The position numbers and the translations under genes are program-made. From Chelonoidis abingdonii (lineage: Eukaryota; Chordata; Testudines; Testudinidae): 64,000 nucleotides of DNA. The stretch lies in assembly GCF_003597395.2 (NCBI RefSeq), contig NC_133771.1, positions 46,589,773 through 46,653,772 of the forward strand. The letters are read 5' to 3'. Below, piece by piece: positions 1 through 11,800 of the stretch. The first letter of the stretch is position 1. Each line of letters starts with the position of its first letter. The notes beneath the pieces were generated by a model, which saw only the letters and a list, made by a program, of their open reading frames with translations, was not told the origin of the DNA and searched no databases.

Positions 1-870
1 AGTTGGGGGGAGTGGTGGACACGCTGGAGGGCAGGGATAGGATTCAGGGAGACTTAGACAAATTGGAGAAGTGGGCCACAAGAAACCTCATGAAGTTCAA
101 CAAGGACAAGTGCAAAGTCCTGCACTTAGGACAGAAAAACCCCATGCACTGCTACAGGCTGGGGACTGTTTGGCTAAGTAGCAGTGCTGAAGAAAAGGAT
201 CTTGGGGTTACGGTAGATGGAAAGTTGAACATGAGCCTACAGTGTGCTCTTGTAGCCAAAAAGGCTAATAACATACTGGGCTGTATTAGTAGGAGTGTTG
301 CCAGCAGATCGAGGGATGTGATTATTCCCCTCTATTCGGCACTGGTGAGGCCGCATCTGGAATATTGTGTCCAGTTTTGGGCGCCACACTACAAAAAGGA
401 TGTGGAACAATTGGAGAGAGTCCAGCGGAGGGCAACAAAAATGATTAGAGGACTGGAGCACATGACTTATGAAGAGAGACTGAAGGAACTGGGCTTATTT
501 AGCCTGCAGAAGAGAAGACTAAGGGGGGATTTGATAGCAACCTTCAACTACTTGAAGGGATGCTCCAAGGAGGAGGGAGCTAGGCTGTTCTCAGTGGTGA
601 CGGAGGACAGAACAAGGAGCAATGGTTTGAAGTTGCAGTTGCGGAAGTCGAGGCTGGATATTAGAAAAAACTTTCTGACTAGGAGAGTGGTGAAGTATTG
701 GAATGGGTTACCTAGGGAGGTGGTAGAATCTCCATCTTTAGAGCTATTTAAAGTCCAGCTAGACCACACCCTGGCTGGGATTATTTAGGGAAAATGGTCC
801 TGCCTTTAGCAGGGGGTTGGACTAGATGACCTCATGAGGTCCCTTCCAACCTTTTGATTCTATGATTCTA
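1..870 (+). mobile_element. CR1 LINE 3' fragment with reverse-transcriptase C-terminus
   Basis: A nearly intact frame from 3 to 788 (261 residues) matches the C-terminal part of CR1 ORF2: [68 protein letters not shown] and [20 protein letters not shown]. The 3' UTR ends with the CR1 signature GGACTAGATGACCTCATGAGGTCCCTTCC followed by a short TCTATGAT tandem tail at 851-871 and no poly-A. It is truncated by the window edge at its 5' side. It is the best-preserved CR1 here, which suggests a relatively young insertion in intron 5 of ANGPT2, in antisense to the gene. Confidence 0.93.
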
Positions 871-1196
871 TGACTTGGGCTTGGGTGGGGAAGAGGTGCC
901 TCTCTCTACCATGGGAGCTCTGGGGCTGGGACTGCAGGATAGGCGCCCCTCCCCCAGCCCCAGCAGGTCCGGGCCAGGGGAGGGCTGCCCCAACCATGAC
1001 TGGGTCTGGGCTGCTCCAGCCATGAGTGGATCCAGGGCACTCCAGGGTCGGGCCGCAGCAGGTCCAGGCCGCAGGCTGAGTTGGGGGCGGGGTAGGGGTG
1101 CCTCTCCGGCAGCAGGTTGGCAGCTGGACTGGGTTGGGGGAGGGGCACCCTAGCTTTGGCAGGTCCCTGGGTGGGTTCCTTGAGCACCTGAACGGT
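871..1196. repeat. GC-rich degenerate repeat
   Basis: GC-rich block rich in GGGGCTGG, GGTGCCTCTC and CAGCAGGT variants, in sharp contrast to the AT-rich surroundings. Repeated GTGCCTCTC words occur about 200 bases apart (near 896 and 1108). Open frames on both strands here come from base composition. It may be a VNTR-like interspersed repeat; no protein or RNA gene was recognised. From 1197 to 1387 nothing was recognised. Confidence 0.45.
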
Positions 1197-1389
1197 GCTA
1201 AATAGGCTGCTGCACAGCCGTGCAGCTTACAGGGAACTTAGGTTGCTTATACTGGCCTGCTGTCCTTGTTTGATCCAGGTACATTTGAAGAGGCGGCTAG
1301 CCTTGTTGTGTTATACAGCTGTGTGCTGATACATACAGTGATTTTAACTGTTGCAGCACAGTGGAAGTTATGTTAGTAAATCATCAGTA

Positions 1390-2146
1390 CAGTAGAACCT
1401 CAAAGATACGAACACCAGAGTTCACACCAGTGTCTACCAGACACCCAGTGAAACTAAAAGTCCTCAATCAGGCCTCAGCATGCGCATGCACACAGAGCAA
1501 ATACTGTACTGCCTTGGGTCTTCAGCCACTGCGTGGGGTTGAGACTGCAGCTGCAGGCGTGTGGGAATCAGGGCTCTGGGCGGATGTGGGGGCTCGGGGC
1601 TTCTGACCCTTGGGAGCACCGGTTCCCAGGGCTTTAAACCGGGCGAAGCGCTGGGGCTTGTGGCTTCAGCCCTGTGGATCTGTTCCCAGTTTCAGTGTGG
1701 GAGTGGGAGCGCGTTGGGGATCAGGGCTTCAGCACTGTGTCTCCACTCCCAGTTTCAGCTCTGTGGTGGTTCGGGGGCTTGGGCTTTAGCTATGCAGGGA
1801 GCGCTGGTTTCAGCCCCAGCGCTCCCCCCCGCCCCCAGTAACTAAAGCCCAGATATGCAGCGCCCCCACTACCCAGCTGAAGCCAGGAATGGAGCTGTGG
1901 GGCTGAAGCCCCAATCCCTGGTGCTCCCAGGGGGCAGAAGCCCTGAGCCCCTGACCAGGAGCCCCAGTGGGCCCCTAGGGGCAGAAGCCCCAACTGCACC
2001 CTGTGCCCGAACCCTGCGGCTGCAGGACCAACTCTCCCTTGGTCCCCCCGGCTGAAGTCCATAAGGTGTTGTTCAGAGTTATGGACCATTTCGGAGTTAT
2101 GGACAACCTCTATTCCTGAGGTGTCCATAACTCTGAGATAATACTG
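1390..2146. mobile_element. Tigger/pogo-like non-autonomous DNA transposon
   Basis: Left end CAGTAGAACCTCAAAGATAC and the reverse complement of the right end, CAGTATTATCTCAGAGTTAT, form imperfect terminal inverted repeats that continue as GAACACC and GGACACC. A TA dinucleotide flanks each side (1388-1389 and 2147-2148), the target duplication expected of Tc1/mariner-superfamily elements. The interior is GC-rich, with no transposase frame recognised. The right end also has a second copy of the GAGTTATGGAC motif. The class rests on the ends and TA duplication only. Confidence 0.65.
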
Positions 2147-2152
2147 TAGTTT

Positions 2153-2275
2153 GTCTACACTAGCATTCTTTTACCTCCTGGGTAGCCCCACCAGTGTTAT
2201 TAAGGATACGTTTTTTTGGGTGGGTTTTGTTTGTTTTTGTTGCCAGAGAATAAGGGTTAGTGTAGACCAGACCTT
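2153..2275. mobile_element. Short MITE with GTCTACACT termini
   Basis: Starts TTTGTCTACACTAGCATT and ends GGTTAGTGTAGACCAGAC, giving an inverted pair built on GTCTACACTA. The length of about 120 bases and lack of coding potential mark it as a miniature element. The same terminal motif recurs in several other elements of the window. The remainder of intron 5 from 2276 to 2730 shows nothing recognisable. Confidence 0.5.
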
Positions 2276-2730
2276 TTACTTTTTCCCAGGCAGTTATGCT
2301 GTGGCATTGAGCTGTCTGTTTGCATATATACAGAGCTGTTTTGTTGTGTATGTAACAGAGAGATGTTGAGGCAGAACCTTACAGTATCAGTAGCATTAGT
2401 TTAGTACTGTACTGTTCTTGTGGAAATGAGGGGTGAAATCCTGTCCCCTCTGAAGTTAATGGTAAAACTCCCATTTGTTTCAGTGCAGCCAAGATTTCAC
2501 TTGAAGTGCTTTTTTTCCACAGAGTTCAAACGAAGCACCGTAATTCAGCTGAAGTAATTTCCATATGGAGGAGTGATAAGCTGCCATTAGCAAACGTGAA
2601 GAAAATATTAGTTTAAAAGACTGGTTACCCCATTTGGATTTAAAATATCTTATTTGCTAGATAAATTAATCTTCTTAACAGTTAATTTGGTACTGCACAA
2701 TTAGAGTTACAGGCTTTGGGAACACACTAC

Positions 2731-2861
2731 CTTTTTTTCTTCTGCACTATTAGGAACTGTTAAGGTGTAGATTCCACTGGTTGTAAGTCCCGATTTGAAT
2801 GCTTCAGCACAGTCTTTGAAATGGATTTGTTCTTCTTTAGCCACAAAGTTGTTCTTGGCTG
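2731..2861 (-). CDS. ANGPT2: ANGPT2 coding exon 5: linker and start of fibrinogen-like domain
   Basis: Completes Ser267 and encodes residues 268-310: [20 protein letters not shown], then [18 protein letters not shown] and [13 protein letters not shown] begins the C-terminal fibrinogen-like domain, which in the family binds TIE2; its first domain cysteine is visible. The acceptor is TTTATAG above 2861 (phase 2, matching exon 4) and the donor is AAAAAG then gtagtg at 2730, phase 0. The last codons sit in a run of seven A on the coding strand directly at the donor. The usual isoleucine in the EEIK sequence of mammals reads as lysine here, assuming no sequence error in the A run. Confidence 0.93.
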
Positions 2862-5800
2862 CTATAAATGAAATAAAGACATTGAAGGGATATAAGAATA
2901 GAAAAATAGATAAATAGTTCTGAGCTCAAGTTCTTTTCTGAGAGAAGGTTACCATGATGTAATAGTAATTAACGATGTAATGAAGTAACAGTATATTGAC
3001 TTTGCAGTCCTGAAGTAGGTTTCTGCCCTGCCCTAATTTCAGAGGAAATTAGCTTAACATGCTAGTGATAATTTGCTTTTTCATATTCAGATACAAACAT
3101 AACTGCTTGATAAGTATCAATTCCTTTACACCTATTTGCATGCTTGAATAGAATAACATAGGCATATTTTTTCCTTCAGTTTAGCAGTTTCAACTTTCTT
3201 TAGAGAATTTGATGCTATCTGTATTACAAACTGTTACTAACATGTACAAAGATATCTGTACATCTATATGTACATCCTTTCATATTATTCCATATGTAAA
3301 TACAAAGACGCCTTTGTGGTGATCTTATAAGTAAGCCAATGTCTTCAGGTCAGCAAGATGTCTGAATCATAAACGAGCTTTTTCTTAAACTGAAATCAGT
3401 TAGTACAGTATCTTTTTGATGGGGGCAAATGGAGCTGGTCTACACCAGAAACTATGTTCTTTTTGATGAATTAGAGTTCAAAAACATAGCCTGTTAGCCA
3501 GTACAGCAATACGTTCTTTGCTTGCAGAGATAGGTCTCTTCATAGTATACATATATCTGGGGTTACCCATAACTGCCAGTCAGAAGTTTCAGATAGTATG
3601 CAACATACAGTCTCTGAACTCAGTATGACCGCTTCTGTGTGTTAAAGGGTGAAGCTCAGAGCATTCTCAGTGAGAGTTCCTCAGTTCTGGAATTTGTTGA
3701 TGTAATTTTTTTTTTTCTCTTACATATGTGCCTACGCCTGGCCATGTTTTAAAACACAATCTAAAATGTATCTTCTTCTTTGTTGATAGAGGGTTTGGAA
3801 TTTCCTGGCATTTAGTCAACTAGCTGATATCTATATTTGATAGTTTTGGGGTGAATGCTGTGTTGGGGCAGTAGAGTATATGTTCCCTATTTTTGATTCA
3901 GAGAGGAATGTGGCCACACACTACAATGATAAGCCACCTGTAAATGTGTGTAAATAATACTAGCATTATTTTTTATTCTTTTCAGCTTATTTATCAGTTT
4001 ACCTGCTTACATAGTTAGTTTACCACAAATATAAAAAGAACACATTCAACTTTATAATTGCTTTTCCACACTCTATTGTTTGTAAGCTAGCTGAGAAGCT
4101 TCCCCTGTTGATTTTGTCTTGTTGGCAGTCATTATTTTTTCCACTCCAGGTTTCATGGTTCTGTAGCCAACATGACTTTGACTTGTTTACTTATTTGTTC
4201 ACTAGCATAACAGATAACATCAGCAGGAATGTGCATAGCTTCAGGAATGGTATTCAATGAGATACTATCAGGTGCTATAGGGCTAAAGTTTGGGGTTTGG
4301 TTTCTTTAAAAAATTGACAATCATAGATACGTCTTCAAGATTGTTTTTTGAGAAATGTTTTTCTTTAAAAATTAATTGCTTGTATTTGTAATCAGACTTT
4401 GAAGCATTGTGCCTAGTGCTTGAGAAATGCAAAGAGAAATTACTACAAATCAACTAAACTAGACTGTTTTCATTATTTTCTATATTGCAGTCAGCTTAGA
4501 TAGAGAAACAGTGTAAAATGTGAAAAATAAGGTTAGATTTTTAAACTTTTACTTTCAATAATAAAAGAAAATACTCTTAAACAGTTTTAATTTTAATTTA
4601 ACAATAAATATTTAGAATGCACTGGAAATTCTTTTTGAGCTGCAACTTTTTACATAGGTAAAAGTGTAGGCTCAAACTATTTATGGTAGCTAAAAGTTAA
4701 AAGCAAATTTGGGTTCTGTGGAGATTGCTGAATTGAGAATACTGAAGTCATCCACACTGTACTTTCAATTGTACTGAAAACACTTGTTTTAAACTGTGTG
4801 TGTGGTAATTTCAGACAGCATAAATTTAGAGGCTATGCATGCTGCACTGTATTTCCAGCCCCTGTCAACCTAAAGAACAAAGATTCTATAGTCTGTCTTG
4901 GAAATAATTTGCATATAGCCATAAATTTCAGCATCTGGTCAATGCACCCATCCCCAAATACTGGTAGGGTTGGACATAGAGCACACACATCTTGCCAGCT
5001 ATGGTTAGCATAGATGGGTGGGGCTGAGGGATTCGAGTGCTGAGGTGAGTGAGTTCTAGGGTATATGGGGAGGGGTTGGGAAGTCTAGGTGGAGTTGTCA
5101 AGGGTGTAGATGCATGCTGTCTGTGTGTTGGGGTCCTGAGGGAGCCTTGGGCTAATATTGAACCCCTCATCTTCAGCGGCCTATCCTGGCTATTCCTTCC
5201 TTGCTCAAACCTGGGGAACTGAAAGGAGGAGACAGAGAGGTTACCGGTGCCAACAAAGCCAGTGCCCACAAAGCCTGTGCCCGCAGCTGTCCTCAGGAAG
5301 AGAAACTACAAACCCTGCTGGCAGCCCAGCTGGATGTGCCAGGATCCGGCTTGGACGAGAGTTGTTTGACAAGGCTGCCAGATGTTTGTGCCATGTTGAG
5401 ACTATGTGACACTTGTCAAACTCAACAGGGATGCCTACTGGGAACTGGTCTGGCAAAGCAAAGCAATATAACTCGCAGAAGCTAAACAAGATATTGTTGA
5501 AAGCAAATGTATGGGATATTTGTTTTGGTTTGGGTGGGATTTAGAGGGGGAAAGGGTGGAGAGAGGGTAAGGTTGTGGCTAATGGGCTTACCTCTTCAGG
5601 ATAAGTCTTAAATATTATAGCAAGTCAAACAATTCATTGATGCAGGACTTTGACAATATAAAACATAAATGCATTTTTGAGATGCTAAGGTGGGGAGAAG
5701 ATAGAACATGTAGGATACACAAAGTTAGTGAGTGCTATTCAGCTGATATAATAGTGTTTATGCTTCACTTACAGTTTGGTGTAGCTATCATAGTAAGCAA

Positions 5801-8800
5801 GTTGTGAACAGTCTCCATCAGATCATGTTGCTGTTTTTGCATAACTGAATTGTTTACCGTAGCAGTGACTAACTGTTTCTCTAGTTCTTCTATTATAGAA
5901 TTTTGTCTGGATACTAGTACTTGAAGTTGATCTTTTTCATCTTTGATTGATTGTAGCTGAAGTGTATGCTTGTCTTCCATATCAAGGACTTTTTTTTCTA
6001 GAAAGCTAATAAAAAGAATATAATTAGGGTCAACTGAGCATTTCTGTGGTTTTTAGCTGAAGACTATTAAGCCTGTTATAGAAGTTATTTTCCATCTTAA
6101 CATATTTTTACTCTGACTTTTTCTAACTGGATTCTGCAGAGAATGTTATACACGCAGTGTCATGCAGAACACCATGAACTGTGTTTAGTTGACATATGCT
6201 TTGTTTGATGCATTACATAACTATAATCTGCTCTATTAGTCAAATAAATGAACAACTTTTTGGCCATTGTATAGTATGCTCAGTATTGCCAGTTCATACA
6301 CCATAATAACTCTTATGTTTTCCACGATATTTGGTAGTATGAAGGGAAAAATATAATTCTGGACTTGAAAGGAAAACAATCTCTCTTGAGGGTAGTAGGA
6401 GAATCAGACAGGAAACTGATTTAAACCTAGAGTAACTATTATTTATGGTTATTCAAGTGCCTTGAATAATACTTTTCTCTTCAGTAATTTAAGGAAAAGC
6501 TAGCCTCAGAGACCTTTATCATTAGAATAAGTGACCCATTTAAATATCAAACCTATTCAACTTTCTATTTTCTCTCCAGTTTTTTAATAAAATACTTCTT
6601 TGGCCTCAACAATAGAAATTAGATCTGACTGTTATAGTTGGAAAAGCTATGAATATATAATTACTGAAAGTGTGCTTGTTGCCTTTTCCAGAATTGGAGA
6701 GGGAGAAGGTTAAAAGGATGTAACTTTCTCTGATGTTGATCAAATATTTCACAGTGTTTATTTAAAACATAAGAGTTTTGGGTTGGGTTTGGTTTGGTTG
6801 TGTGTGTGTTTGTTTGTTTGTTTATTAATTAAGGGATAAACTGAATGCTGGAAAGATAAGAAATAATACTTCCAGTATTCAGATCATTCTGACATGTTTC
6901 AGTAATGCTGTGGTGATCTCAGGTCTGGTAACTGTAGTGAAAAATTATAGTGACATTTTAAAATTAAATATTTACTTTGCTCCTATTGGATAAAGATTCT
7001 TGTTTGTAGATAGCTGGCATATAAAGTCTTCAGGAAGCAAACACAAATATAACAGGGCAGCAAACACAAATGTTAAAACATGTCTGTCCAACTTTTTTTT
7101 CTCGTTGAAAAATATGGTTTTGATGTAGACTAAAGTATTCTGCTATTGCTACTTTTAGATTCATCTCCAAATTGTTTACTATTTGAAACTAAAATAAACT
7201 TTTGAGGTTTGACAGTTATGCATTGTTCATATGAGAAACTAGTTTTGTCCCCCGATAACACCCTTCAGAGACGATTAATATGACAATGTGGTGAATGAAG
7301 CTGGTTAAGCAAAAACTATGGCACCTTTGCTGGGCAACCATTGGATGTGGAAGAGGGCAAGGATAATGGCTGGATTTTAATTCTAGCTTTCAGCAAATGG
7401 AGTGGTTGGGAGCCAGGGGCCTGAATAAGATCATCTCCTCCCCAATATAATGGATTAGAAATGGTAGCAGTAATCTTTGGCAGTGATCTGACTCTGCACC
7501 TGGATAGCCCTGTGTTAACAGACAAAAACACAACTTTTCTTTAAGCTGAGATGAGATAAGGTTTGATTGGGTTAGGCTGGATAGTAAGTAGCTGCAAGCC
7601 CCATTCCAAAGCCTGGCAGCTGCGACACAACACTATCCAAGATCGCCTGATCAGAGCCAACCCACCACCTGTAGGGAAGGTTGCTGTGAATTCCTCCACC
7701 CCCGGAACTAACAGCCAACTGCGACCAGACATCGTCATCACCAATGAGTACCGGAAGAAGATTATCATGGTGGATGTCGCAGTGCCCTTTGAGAACAGGA
7801 CCCCGGCCTTCAAAGCAGAGTTAGCGTGCAGGTTTTCTGCCAGACCCATAGTGCATATTCGCCTATCCCTGTCTCTCATGTAAATTAAGCATGGTAAACA
7901 AAACATGATATGTTTACACTTAAACTGCTACAGCAGCACTAGTGCTGTCTTCATCAGGGTTCAGTTTGGCATAGCTGCATCTCTCAGGTGTGCGGATTTT
8001 TCAGACCTCTGATAGATACAGCTATGCTACTGTAAATTCCCAGTGTAGATTATCCCTATGTCTCACTGCAAGTCAGTGGGACTCACGCTGCTAAATGTCT
8101 AGTCATTTTTGATGATGAGACTTAGGCGTTTAAGTTACTTAGGCACTTTTGAAACGTTTACGAGAACAACCTCTTTTCACATGAAGATATCACCTGTGAC
8201 TTCCCAAGTATTGTTTAACCAAGATGTGGTTTCCTGTCTGACATAGGTTCTTTTAAACCTAGACATCTTTACTTGGCTATGCCCTTTATATTTAGGCTGG
8301 CTGGTAGGGAGAAGGTGCAGTCAAGCTTGTTGTGTCCTGGCCCTGCAGTGAGCTCAGAGCTGATGCTTTAGGGCCCTCCTGGCCCAATAGGCTCCGCAGG
8401 CCACGCAGTAAAAACAAGGCTGATAAGATGGCCCACTGCCTGTCTTATTACACTGGTCTACAATTTTTGAGAATTCGTCTGCTTCAGAGATAAAATTTGG
8501 TATTTATTATGTATTTTGATGTGCTGAATTCAAATATGACAATTAAAACAACTGATTGGCTACTGTTTCTAAGATATTTAAATTTTTACGTTTTATGTCT
8601 ATGTATATTGTGTAGATAGTAGAGTTTAATCATAAATTGTAAAACTAGGTCTTTTCATGTGTTTATGGTTGCTTTACATGATGATATTTCACCTGTCCTG
8701 TTATGTAACACTTTAAAAATCAAGCACAAAGGGTCTATTAAATAAATGTATATGAAACAAAAGGCAAAAAACTATTATGTACGTTTATACCTATTCAGTG

Positions 8801-11800
8801 TCTAGTCGGCACTTCTTGGCTGTCTCTTGTATTCATAAATGGAGCATCGCTTGTCCCTGTTCCAAGCATAGTCTGCAAGCATTGATGGGCTCCATTGCCC
8901 TGATTGCAACAATGGAACGCTACTGTCCTGGTTGAAAAGTCGCTGCTCGCCATGCTTTCGCTCACTTGCTCGCAGTTCGAGTGGAAAAAATCTAGACGAG
9001 AGTGCAAAAATGGATCTAGTGGAACATGTTGAACCAAGGCTTTTGCATGCCTGGGAGGTTTTCACCAACACCTGTCAATTGGTCTGCTTGTTGTTTCCGA
9101 GAAATGTATTGTCATAACTGGAAGGCTTTCCATGCCGTCTTTTCCATTGCCACGCAGTGCATCGTCAAATGCATTCATCTCAAAAGAAGTTCACGAATCT
9201 GAGGCCAACAAGACACCTCTTTATCTTTGCTTCACTTTAACCTTGGAAATTTTGCCATGGAGGTACTTGAAGCTGTCTTGTGTTTTGTCACATGGCCTTA
9301 GACAAAGTTTCATTCATCAGACCCAGCTTCATGTGTAAGGGTGAGGTAACAAAATCTTCCTTGATTACAAGTGGTGGATGCTTGAACACTTTTCCTCCCA
9401 GGCTCCATATGACTGTCGGAAGTAGCCAGTCTTTCTTGACTGTAGCGGGAATCTGTTGGCACGAATCCCATTCGTAGAGAAACGCTGTACTTGTGTATCC
9501 AGTCTTGCAGACCAAGCCAAGAGAGCAGCAAAACACTTCAAATCGCCACAAGCTTGCCACTGATGTGGTCATAGTTTATGCACCTCAAAATGTTGTTTCT
9601 GTTAGTCATAGTTTCCTTTCATATGGAACTGCGAATGACCACTGGAATTGATGGCAGACATTGCCATTATGCAGCAAACTTAGCTTTTAAAGACTCGTTC
9701 TTCGATGAATCAATGAACAGTCTCCACTCATCTGGACTGTGGAATGATGGTTGAGGGGCTCGTCCCACCATCATGTTGTTGCAGGGCACAAGATCACTGT
9801 CGCCATGCAGAAGAATGGGACAAGATTCCTTTTGACCAGGTCACGGAACATGAACCCTGAAATATGCACCTGCCAGGAGATATCCACTGCTGTAGTCGTA
9901 GAGCCCCAACAGCTAGACTAGAGCCAATCAACAATTTTAAGCATCATTTTCGTTCTCAGTGACCCAGAATTAGTAAAGTTTGACTACATTTATTTCAGAA
10001 GCATTTTGGCTGTAGAGCAGTGTTATATGTGGGCCAGTCCATTCATTAGTTGTTGGCTACCTTGTCTCTAAAGTAATATATCATTCTAACAAAGGACGCT
10101 GTGTATTCATTATGAGAACTGTCATGACATGACAACAATAGCATTAAAATGCATTGCTGAGCCCATTTCAACTCCTTTCTAAATAACTTTCAAAGAGGAA
10201 GAGAGAGAGGTATGACAGAAAGTGAGCAGGCAATAGATTGGGGGTGTGTGACAATGTTTTTATATGCAGTGTTGTAGTGTTGTCAGTCCCAGGATATTTG
10301 GAGAATGCTAGGTAATATCTTTTATTGGACCACCTTTTGTTGGTGAGAGACAAGGTTTGAGCTACACAGAGCTCTTTCTGAGGTCTGGGAAAGATACTCA
10401 GTGTCATAGCTAAATAGAAGGTCGAACATATAGTTTAGCATGAGTAGTTAGCATGTATTCTAAGGGACCATTGAAGGTGAAGTGGCCATTTACACCACTG
10501 TAATCATAGGACAAAAAGTGGGTTACTGATTGTTGTAATAAGCCATAAATCCAGCGTCTTTATTAAGACCGCGATTTTTAGTAACTAGCAAAGTTATTGA
10601 TTTAAGCTCCCTGACTCGTCTTTTGAAGGTGTTGTGCGGGGTTCTTTTGAGGATGAAGACTGAGAGGTCAGATATAGAGTGACTGCTTTGTGAAAAATGT
10701 TCACTAGTAGGTGATATGGTGCTTTTGTCTTATCATTTACCTATGTGAGTTCATTCGAGGGCTTAGTGATTATCTGGTTTCACCCATAGTCGTTGGGGCA
10801 TTTAGTGCACTGGATGAGGTATATCACATATAATAGGCATGCGTATGACCCCTGGATTATGAAAGGCTGTGTTGTGGGGGCATTGATCATTGTAGCAGTG
10901 AAGGGATAGCTGCAGACTTTTTCCAATGTGCAGATAATGCACATTGGAAAAAATAACCCCAACTATACATACAATATGATGGGCGCTAATTTAGCTACAG
11001 CGAATCAGGAAAAAGATCTTGGAGTCATCATGGATAGTTCTCTGAAGACGTCCACGCAATGTTCAGAGGCAGTCAAAAAAGCAAACAGGATGTTAGGAAT
11101 CATTAAAAAGGGGACAGAGAATAAGACGGAGAATATATTAATGCTCTTATATAAATCAATGCTACACCCACATCCTGAATACTGCATACAGATGTGGTCT
11201 TCTCATCTCAAAAAAGATATACTGGCACTAGAAAAGGTTCAGAGAAGAGCAGCTAAAATGATTAGGGGTTTGGAACAAGTCCCATATGAGGAGAGATTAA
11301 AGGATAGACTTTTCAGCTTGGGGAAATATGAGGGATGACTAAGGAGGGAATTATGATAGAAGTATAAAAAATCACATGGATGTTTGTGAGATAAGTACTA
11401 ACATAAGGAAAATTATTACTTATTCCCCATTAATACAAGAATTAAAGGCACACAATGACATTAATGCGCCAGGTTTAAAATAAATAAAAAAGAAGTTCTT
11501 CTTTCACACAGGCAACGTGTGGAACTCCTTGCTGAGGAGGTTGTGAAAGTCTAGACATATACGTGTTTTAAAATGAGAATGTAAATTCATGGAGGTTAGA
11601 TCCATTAATGGCGCATCTCGCCCCAGGATGCTAATGGTTTGATAGTGTCAGAGTGGAAATGGATGGCAGGAGAGAGATCACTTGATCATTACCCGTTGTT
11701 CACTCCCTCTGGGGTACCTGGCATTGGTCACACTGGTAGACAGGTAACTGGGCTAGATGACCTTAGTCTGACCAGTATGGCTGTTCTTATGTTCTTATTT

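Noticed and set aside
3..788. 261-residue frame as a cellular gene
   Set aside because: CR1 ORF2 C-terminus followed by a CR1 3' tail; mobile-element protein.
4928..5489. Cluster of open frames in intron 4
   Set aside because: No motif, no splice evidence, both strands open; left as unassigned intron.
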